Shown: positions 51,098-56,884 of the stretch, piece after piece
How the letters are laid out: each line of letters starts with the position of its first letter
Position numbering within the stretch: the first letter of the stretch is position 1
NCBI RefSeq assembly: GCF_020514095.1
Contig: NZ_VTKY01000009.1
Coordinates: 1 to 56,884 of the forward strand
Direction: 5' to 3'
Source of the DNA: Synechococcus sp. MU1643
GTDB lineage: Bacteria; Cyanobacteriota; Cyanobacteriia; PCC-6307; Cyanobiaceae
DNA: 56,884 nucleotides
Notes under the pieces: generated by a model
What the model saw: the letters and a program-made list of their open reading frames with translations, nothing else
Databases searched by the model: none
What the model was told of the DNA's origin: nothing
Made by a program: the position numbers and the translations under genes

Positions 51098-51931
51098 TTA
51101 AATGTCGACTCTTAGATGTGATCTTATCCAATCATTTTCGATTCCGTCAAAATAGCTTTCTATTGTATTGCGTTGATCCAAGGAAAGGATTGAAAGTCCA
51201 GAGCTAGTGTTGGAGTTGGTGGCAGAGATGCCTCTAAAAGAGAATTGCTCTTGGTATCTATCACACAAATTATAATCTTTGTTTAGTCTATGAATCATTT
51301 CCTTAAACCTCTGCTTGGGGTTTGATCTTATGGCTTCATATCTAAAGGTTTGAGCAGCGATCGAATCTTTGTATTCCGACCAGCTGGACAAGAAGTTGAC
51401 GTACCAAGGTAAATAGTATTTGATGGCATAATTCAAGAAATCATTGAATAACCATTTTTCATTGAAGTTTTTCGTCCATACGAACGAGTAGCCTACTAAG
51501 CCAGGGGCTTGCGGGGCTAAGTCCTTTTTGGCCATAAGATCTCTTGCGAAGCTTGTTAGTGAGTCATAAATATTGCGAGTAATTAGGATTGTATTTATTT
51601 GAAAGTCTACTATTAGTTGCACGTTGTGTGGAGTCCCTTTCATGTGCATTTGTGCAACGGAGCAAAATCCCTGATTTGCTAGCAGTGCTGGCACATAAAT
51701 ATCGTGTTCATTGCTCGACCATGCATAGCAGTATCTTGCGGCACGGCATTGAAGCGATTTTTTTATGACATTGGCGGTCCAGGTTGAGCCTGACTTTGGT
51801 GGTGCTGCTATGAGAATATAGCGACCTTTGATGTCGCCCTTGTTTTCCCATCTTAGATTTGATAATCTTGGCTCAACTTGCGTGTCGTTGAGAACTTTTT
51901 GAAGATCTTCGATGTTAATTTTGCTTTCCAT
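51098..51931 (-). CDS. PAPS-dependent sulfotransferase
   Basis: Transfers sulfate from PAPS to an acceptor, often a cell-surface glycan in marine cyanobacteria. The 277-residue product has the 5'-phosphosulfate loop 'APPKSGSTWTANVI' (about 43-56) and the 3'-phosphate motif 'ITRNIYDSLTSFARDL' (about 116-131). Codon use is strongly AT-rich compared with the flanks, so it was probably acquired separately. GGAG lies 5' of the start. Confidence 0.85.
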   Translation of the reverse strand: MESKINIEDLQKVLNDTQVEPRLSNLRWENKGDIKGRYILIAAPPKSGSTWTANVIKKSLQCRAARYCYAWSSNEHDIYVPALLANQGFCSVAQMHMKGTPHNVQLIVDFQINTILITRNIYDSLTSFARDLMAKKDLAPQAPGLVGYSFVWTKNFNEKWLFNDFLNYAIKYYLPWYVNFLSSWSEYKDSIAAQTFRYEAIRSNPKQRFKEMIHRLNKDYNLCDRYQEQFSFRGISATNSNTSSGLSILSLDQRNTIESYFDGIENDWIRSHLRVDI

Positions 51932-52005
51932 GCGCTAACGATTGAATCTCCTTTTAGGAGTTTTACGGTTTTTTGAGATTTTAACTTAATGGCGGTATAT
52001 ATGTA

Positions 52006-52173
52006 ATGGCAAACATTCTCGATGGGCTCGCTCGCTGGCCCCGGTCAGCAACCCGCAAGGAGTGGCTCGCCATCACTCGTGAGTTGATTCGGCAGACCAT
52101 CGCTGACATGGACCTGCACCCTGCCGCCTTGGCTGAAGTCGAGGAGGCGTTCATCGGAGCTGGCCTGCTGTGA
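52006..52173 (+). CDS. 55-residue paralogue of cassette gene 4
   Basis: MANILDGLARWPRSATRKEW continues like the protein at 37019, with identical ending 'AEVEEAFIGAGLL'. The ATG is embedded in TAATGGC as in the first copy, although the upstream gene is no longer there. It supports a second, collinear element remnant. Confidence 0.65.
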   Translation: MANILDGLARWPRSATRKEWLAITRELIRQTIADMDLHPAALAEVEEAFIGAGLL

Positions 52174-52175
52174 TC

Positions 52176-52427
52176 TCAGTCCTTGCCACGACGCATGGCA
52201 TCAATGTCGTCCTTGATCAGCGACAGCTCTGCCGAAGAGTCCCGCTGGTGCTTTCTGTCTTCAAGGTCTGGGTACCCAGCCAATGCAATGAGTGCGACGG
52301 GTCCAAAAAGCAATCCCAACACCAGCCACTGCTTGGAGTTATGGCCCTTCAACTTGGCGATTTCTTCTGCCCAGACCGAGCACGCAAACGCCATGGCAAC
52401 GATCCAGATCCAATAAAAAATCTGCAT
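52176..52427 (-). CDS. Small two-helix membrane protein
   Basis: An 83-residue protein: 'IFYWIWIVAMAFACSVWAEEIAKLKG' and 'KQWLVLGLLFGPVALIALAGYP' are two membrane helices of a type common in small bacterial and phage membrane proteins. A charged tail follows. It is convergent with the 55-residue gene. Confidence 0.6.
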   Translation of the reverse strand: MQIFYWIWIVAMAFACSVWAEEIAKLKGHNSKQWLVLGLLFGPVALIALAGYPDLEDRKHQRDSSAELSLIKDDIDAMRRGKD

Positions 52428-52457
52428 CAGATGTCATCCACTGGCATCTAGGTAGCC

Positions 52458-52843
52458 ATGACCCGCAAGAGAGTCACCGCGAGCGAGAAGAAACAACGCC
52501 ATGAATGGGCGGTTCGGCAGATTGACGCCGGAATGGGTCTGAGCGAATTAACTGCCTTTACCGCCGAAACATGGGGGTGTTCCCGTAGACAGGTACGTGA
52601 TGTCGTCGCTGTGGCCCACAAGGACTGGCTAGATGCTGCTACGGATCAGAGGAGATCGACCAACGTGACTTGCTTTTCCAGCAGGTGGGACGACTCGAAC
52701 GCATCGCCCGCAAGGCAGAAAATGCAGGCCAGTTTTCAGCGGCAGTTGGTGCCATTACGGCGCTGAATCGAATGATGGCGTTGGGTGATGACCAGAAGGG
52801 CTTCCGAGGTCATCGACACAACGGACACCACTACCGGCGCTGA
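52458..52843 (+). pseudogene. TerS-like HTH gene, copy with a one-base deletion
   Basis: The DNA aligns over its full length to 37392-37778 and is exactly one base shorter (386 versus 387). The missing base lies near 52637, where GCTGCCTACGG of copy 1 is GCTGCTACGG here. Translation is normal for 60 residues, then shifts. The correct frame continues to the conserved end HHYRR at 52843. Confidence 0.85.
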
Positions 52844-53096
52844 TCAGTATGCAACTGAGCCTTTACCCAGCAAAATCCGAAGACAGGTTGATAGCTGCAT
52901 GAAGTTGCTGCACCAGCTCCAGGCCATGCTGATCACTGCGGGCTTAGGTCTGCTGTTGTTCCTTAGTGCAGGTCGTGTGGACGCGTGCGTAGAGGGTTTG
53001 GCATGAGGAATGCCGCTGGAGCAGCTAACGAGCCATCTGGGCGATAAACAACAATTGAAGCAAGAGTCATCCAGGCGTTATGTCGCTCAACGGTAG

Positions 53097-53393
53097 TTAT
53101 TTTCGACCACGTCCTCGGGAAGGATTTTTAGCGCGATACAAGGGGTCAGTTGCTTGTGATTGCAACTGTCGCATTGTCTCGATCGCAAAGCCGCCAAGAC
53201 CACCAGAGCTGATCACCATCAAATAGAAGAGCCTCAGGCGGCGCAGATTCACATCTGCAGGACTGTGATCGATCAAAACCTTGAGGAAATAAGCCACTGC
53301 GCAGCCCAGAAGTAGACCAATCACTAGGGCCAACAAAACTTTGATGCCACTGAATGGCTTATCAGATCTGAGCTTTGTTTTGTTGGTAGCCAT
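53097..53393 (-). CDS. Small membrane protein coupled to the RND permease
   Basis: A 98-residue protein with two membrane helices ('VLLALVIGLLLGCAVAYFLKVL' and 'LFYLMVISSGGLGGFAIETM') and a basic tail. The ATG overlaps the permease stop (TAATG). Probably an accessory or passenger of the efflux operon. Confidence 0.65.
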   Translation of the reverse strand: MATNKTKLRSDKPFSGIKVLLALVIGLLLGCAVAYFLKVLIDHSPADVNLRRLRLFYLMVISSGGLGGFAIETMRQLQSQATDPLYRAKNPSRGRGRK

Positions 53394-56300
53394 TAGCTCA
53401 TGACACTTGAAGTGTCCTCTGCCGCCTTCGACTTGGATTCCCCGATCAGGGTCTTCATCACCACGTAAAAGACCGGCACCACAAGGGTGGAGAGGAAGGT
53501 GGCCACTAACAGACCACCGAAAACCACCAGACCAAGTGACGACTGACTCTGGGCCCCAGCACCGCTGGCGAGCATCAAGGGCAGGAATCCCGTGAGGGAA
53601 GAGATCGCCGTCATCAGGATGGGACGCAGACGCGACTTGGCCGAAAATTTGGCTGCTTCCAATGCCGACTCGCCCGCGCGCATCTTCTGGTTGGCCAGGT
53701 CGACGATCAGAATCGCGTTACCGCCAGCCAGACCGATAAGCATCACCAAACCCACCTGGGCATAGATGTTGAGTACCTGCCCAGCTGCTCCAAGGAACAC
53801 CAGGGCTCCCAGAAGGGCCGTCGGCACCGTCAGCAAAATAATGATCGGATCTGTATAGCTCTCGTACTGAGCCGACAGCACCAGGAATACCGCAAGAATG
53901 CCTAGGGCAAAGATCACCACCGCAAGTGAACCTGCTTTGACTTCCTCGCGAGAGATACCTGTCCAGTCGTAACCCAGACCTGGGAAGCTCCCCTGGCTGA
54001 ACACTTGCTTCATCGCCGAAATGGCCTGGCCGGAACTGTTTCCCTCCTTTGGAGTGCCCTCAATCTTGATCGAGCGGTAGAGGTTGAAGTGGGGTATGAC
54101 GCTGGGGCCCACGGTTTGTTTGACCGTGAAGAACTCTGAGAGGGGAATCTGCTCGCCCCTGGTATTGGCGACGTAGATCGCAGAAAGTTTCTGCGGTGTG
54201 GCACGGCTGACGTCTTCAGCCTGCACATAAACCCGACGCACCTTGCCTTCCTGGAAGGTGTCGTTCACGTAGGCCCCACCGAAGTTGATGCTGAAGGCCG
54301 TCATTGCTGAACCGAAGTCGACCCCTAGTGAGGCCATCTGCTCACGGTCTACATCGATCTTGTACTGCGGAGCCTGGGGAGAGAAAAGCGAATAAACGCG
54401 ATTCAAAATCGGGTTGGCATTTCCAGCCTGCATGATTTGCCGCGCTGAGCCGAAAAACTCGTTCAATGCGTACACACCACTGCTTTTATCGAGCAGCTGG
54501 AACTCAAAACCACCACCGTTGCCGTAGCCGGGGATCGACGGGGGCTCAACAACGAACACCCGAGCACCATCGATCAAGCCGTACATCTTTGCGTTAAGTC
54601 GCTTCACCAAGGCACCAACGGTGTGTTCTGGTCCGGGCCGCTCATCCCAGTGCTTTGTGCCAAAAAAGAAAAAGCCTTTATTGGGTGCGTTTCCATCAAG
54701 GCTGGCGCCACTGAAGAGGGCTGCTGAGGAGATGTCCTCTTCCGAGCGCAATACAGCTGCTACCTGACGGCTAATCGCCTGGGTTTTCTCATTGGAAGCA
54801 CCATCGGGCGCTTGGATGAAACCGATTGCATAGCCCTGGTCTTCAATTGGAACAAAGCCTCCGGGAATTCGGGTGAAGGCAAAGCCCGTCAGCAGAATGC
54901 CGGCCGCCAAAGCCGCCATCACAATCGGACGGGCCTTCAACACTGCATCCAGGATCAATGCATAACGCTGCTCGAAACCGCTATAGAAACGGTTGAAGTT
55001 GTTGAAGATGACTGGGATGAAGTAGCCGACTCCCAGGCCGATCGAGGTGAAAAGAAGAACCGGAAGTGGATTGGAGAAGATGACACCGGTGATCACCAAA
55101 CCAACCACTGCTCCACCGACGGCAAAGGGAAGCCGTAAGGGCATGCCGGTGATCTTGGAAGCGATGAAGCCAATCAGGGCACCCACTAGCGTTGGAACGA
55201 TGACGGCTGCGGAGCCATTTCCAGCACTCAACAGGCCATAAACGAAACCCAGCGCCACACCGGCCGTGGCGTACTGCTGACGGCTGAGTTCTTTTGTCTC
55301 CTTAGACAACAACAGCGCCGAAAGCATCGGGGAGAACGTCAACGCGTTGAAGGTGGAGATGCCGATGGAGAAAAGAATCGTGGCGGCGAACTGTTTGTAG
55401 ATCGTGCCGGTGGCACCCGGGAAGAACAGCACCGGCAGGAACACGGCCATCTTCACTAGGGAGGTAGCGATGACGGCCCCGAACAGCTCATCCATGGTTT
55501 CCATGGCGGCCTTCACCGACGTCATCCCTTCTGCCTTCTTGGCGGAGGTGTCCTCCACCACGGTGATGGCGTCATCCACAACAAGCCCGGTTGCCAGCAC
55601 AAGACCAAACAGGGTGAGTTGGTTGAGCGAAAACCCGAATGCAAGCACCAAGGCAAAAGTGCCGATTAGCGCCACGGGAATCGCGATAGCCGGCACGAGG
55701 GTGGCCTTCCAGTTCTGCAAGAAGAGGAACAGGATCAGCACCACCAGAATCACTGCGTCCCGCAGGGAGTTGGTCACACCTTTGATCGACTGGTTGATGA
55801 AGTCGGTGGTGTCGTAGATCTTCTGCACCCCGAACCCAACCGGAAGAGTCTGTTCAAACTCAGCCAGGACGTCCTTGACGCCATTGGATACGTCAATGGC
55901 ATTGCTGCCAGATAGCTGATAGATCGCGAGGCCGACAGACGAAGCACCTTTCAGATCGATGGCATCGATTCCATAGGTCTCACCACCCAGCTCAACGCGG
56001 CCCACATCCTTGAGCCGCAGCAAACCACCAGCATCAGTACTGCGCAGGATGATGTTTTCGAACTCCTCGGTGCTGCTAAGACGCCCTTGCAGCTGCACCG
56101 TGAGGGTGTACTCCTGACCTTCCGGGGCGGGAGAACCGCCAATCTTTCCGGCAGGAACGAGGCGGTTTTGGCTGCGTAGTTGGTTGACCACGTCAGTTGC
56201 CGAAAGGTTGTTGGCGCTTAACTTCTCAGGATCGAGCCAAAGGCGAAAAGCGATCTTGCGGTTACCGAAATAGGTAATGTCGCCGACGCCCTTCACGCGT

Positions 56301-56815
56301 TTGATGTTGTTAGTGAGGTTCTTGTCAAGATATCCACTAATTGTCTCCACCGAATATTCAGTTTTGGAGGGGTCTTCGTTGACGAAGTTGTAAACAAGCA
56401 GAATTGAGTTAGAAGCCTTATTGACCGTGACACCGGACTTGCGCACTTCCTCTGGAAGCTGCGGCTCAGCCAAGGAAACGCGGTTCTGAACGTTCACTTG
56501 GTTGATATTGCCGTCGGTGCCGCTGTCGAACGACACCGAGATGGAACTCACACCATCCGATGAGCTATTGGAAGTGATGAAGTCCATGTTCTCAACCCCA
56601 TTGATCTGCTGCTCAAGCACGGAGGTAACACCCTGCTCAACGGCAACCGCATCGGCACCTACGTAGGTGGCCTGCACCTTCACAGTTGGGGGAGCAATGT
56701 CGGGGAGGTTTTCGATCGGAAGGATCGGAATCGCGATCAAGCCGACAATCACGATCAAAAGACTGCAAACCGTGCTGAGAACCGGTTTGGTGATGAAGTT
56801 ATTGGAAGCAGACAT
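53393..56815 (-). CDS. RND-type efflux pump permease (HAE1/AcrB family)
   Basis: The 1140-residue inner-membrane pump exports hydrophobic or amphipathic compounds with proton energy, together with the adaptor that precedes it. The protein begins MSASNNFITKPVLSTVCSLL and has about twelve membrane helices in two halves, each followed by a large periplasmic porter domain. The proton-relay motif 'GLVLATGLVVDDAITVVED' lies in TM4. A roughly 120-residue extra hydrophobic insertion after the first half ('GFVYGLLSAGNGSAAVIVPT') makes it longer than E. coli AcrB. It is followed by a coupled 98-residue gene. Confidence 0.93.
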   Translation of the reverse strand: MSASNNFITKPVLSTVCSLLIVIVGLIAIPILPIENLPDIAPPTVKVQATYVGADAVAVEQGVTSVLEQQINGVENMDFITSNSSSDGVSSISVSFDSGTDGNINQVNVQNRVSLAEPQLPEEVRKSGVTVNKASNSILLVYNFVNEDPSKTEYSVETISGYLDKNLTNNIKRVKGVGDITYFGNRKIAFRLWLDPEKLSANNLSATDVVNQLRSQNRLVPAGKIGGSPAPEGQEYTLTVQLQGRLSSTEEFENIILRSTDAGGLLRLKDVGRVELGGETYGIDAIDLKGASSVGLAIYQLSGSNAIDVSNGVKDVLAEFEQTLPVGFGVQKIYDTTDFINQSIKGVTNSLRDAVILVVLILFLFLQNWKATLVPAIAIPVALIGTFALVLAFGFSLNQLTLFGLVLATGLVVDDAITVVEDTSAKKAEGMTSVKAAMETMDELFGAVIATSLVKMAVFLPVLFFPGATGTIYKQFAATILFSIGISTFNALTFSPMLSALLLSKETKELSRQQYATAGVALGFVYGLLSAGNGSAAVIVPTLVGALIGFIASKITGMPLRLPFAVGGAVVGLVITGVIFSNPLPVLLFTSIGLGVGYFIPVIFNNFNRFYSGFEQRYALILDAVLKARPIVMAALAAGILLTGFAFTRIPGGFVPIEDQGYAIGFIQAPDGASNEKTQAISRQVAAVLRSEEDISSAALFSGASLDGNAPNKGFFFFGTKHWDERPGPEHTVGALVKRLNAKMYGLIDGARVFVVEPPSIPGYGNGGGFEFQLLDKSSGVYALNEFFGSARQIMQAGNANPILNRVYSLFSPQAPQYKIDVDREQMASLGVDFGSAMTAFSINFGGAYVNDTFQEGKVRRVYVQAEDVSRATPQKLSAIYVANTRGEQIPLSEFFTVKQTVGPSVIPHFNLYRSIKIEGTPKEGNSSGQAISAMKQVFSQGSFPGLGYDWTGISREEVKAGSLAVVIFALGILAVFLVLSAQYESYTDPIIILLTVPTALLGALVFLGAAGQVLNIYAQVGLVMLIGLAGGNAILIVDLANQKMRAGESALEAAKFSAKSRLRPILMTAISSLTGFLPLMLASGAGAQSQSSLGLVVFGGLLVATFLSTLVVPVFYVVMKTLIGESKSKAAEDTSSVMS

Positions 56816-56884
56816 CGATCAACCTCAGTTCCCCTTGGCGGGTTGCACCTTCACAGGCATCCCGTGTCTCAGGTTCAAAAGGTT
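56758..56884. repeat. Right arm of the 127-bp terminal inverted repeat
   Basis: Exact reverse complement of bases 1-127. It covers the adaptor end and the permease start, in their intact context. Confidence 0.95.
56825..56884 (-). CDS. RND adaptor (MFP), C-terminal end only
   Basis: The last 20 codons of the adaptor end ten bases before the permease ATG. This is the normal adaptor-permease operon; the rest is outside the window. Identical in sequence to bases 1-60. Confidence 0.7.
   Translation of the reverse strand, partial: NLLNLRHGMPVKVQPAKGN

Noticed and set aside
52899-53006. A 35-codon hydrophobic frame after the frameshifted HTH gene
   Set aside because: It has one hydrophobic stretch but no ribosome-binding site, paralogue or coupling to support it.
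34425-53100. CRISPR array or cas genes in the island
   Set aside because: No regularly spaced repeats and no Cas-like proteins were seen.

Overview
The window looks like chromosome of a marine picocyanobacterium of the Synechococcus/Cyanobium type. The evidence is a phycobilisome rod-core linker (CpcG) and a CpcS/CpeS-type bilin lyase, which argue against most Prochlorococcus, together with PsbX, Ycf66, a high-light-inducible protein, ferredoxin-thioredoxin reductase, and a permuted two-piece tmRNA with the tag ANNIVRFSRQAAPVAA. The first and last 127 bases are a perfect inverted repeat. That exact length suggests the window is a complete short-read contig broken at a repeat.

Positions 1-34,500 are mostly core genome. 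In order they hold: phosphoglucomutase; small proteins; cpcG and a bilin lyase; the Fe-S assembly cluster (sufR divergent from ftrC-sufB-sufC-sufD-sufS, with overlapping genes); mscL, an S9 peptidase and peptide deformylase; a frameshifted comM-like gene; a HIT/ABC/Hli cluster; two tandem lipoproteins; ycf66, psbX and yggT; accC; tRNA-Leu(GAG); an LpxB-like protein; msrB; a PRC-barrel protein; smc; a holin-like pair; an rRNA methyltransferase; and ssrA.

Positions 34,500-53,100 form a genomic island that starts directly at ssrA with a complete tyrosine recombinase. It contains a six-gene overlapping cassette ending in a small-terminase-like HTH gene, two 5'-truncated RecA-like helicase remnants, many tiny membrane or secreted proteins, arsH, a LuxR regulator and an AT-rich sulfotransferase. 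The order recombinase, 55-65-aa protein, 128-aa HTH protein recurs at 49.6-52.8 kb as a degraded second copy. This suggests two related ssrA-targeted elements (phage-satellite or tycheposon-like) accreted in tandem.

Within the island (43.6-48.1 kb) two unexplained repeated modules sit next to small genes. Module 1 is a short leader ORF with the conserved core [13 protein letters not shown]. It lies directly upstream of, and overlapping or fused to, three unrelated genes (arsH and two small secreted proteins). Module 2 is a roughly 96-nt segment present as two full copies and two 3' partial copies. It has a conserved closing stem and also a codon-like substitution pattern, and it is associated with tiny ORFs and GNRA-loop terminators. 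I recognise neither module; they are the best candidates for an undescribed system here.

The right flank (53.1-56.9 kb) returns to core-like sequence: an RND efflux permease and the last 20 codons of its periplasmic adaptor. The same adaptor end plus the first 19 permease codons reappear, inverted, at the left end.
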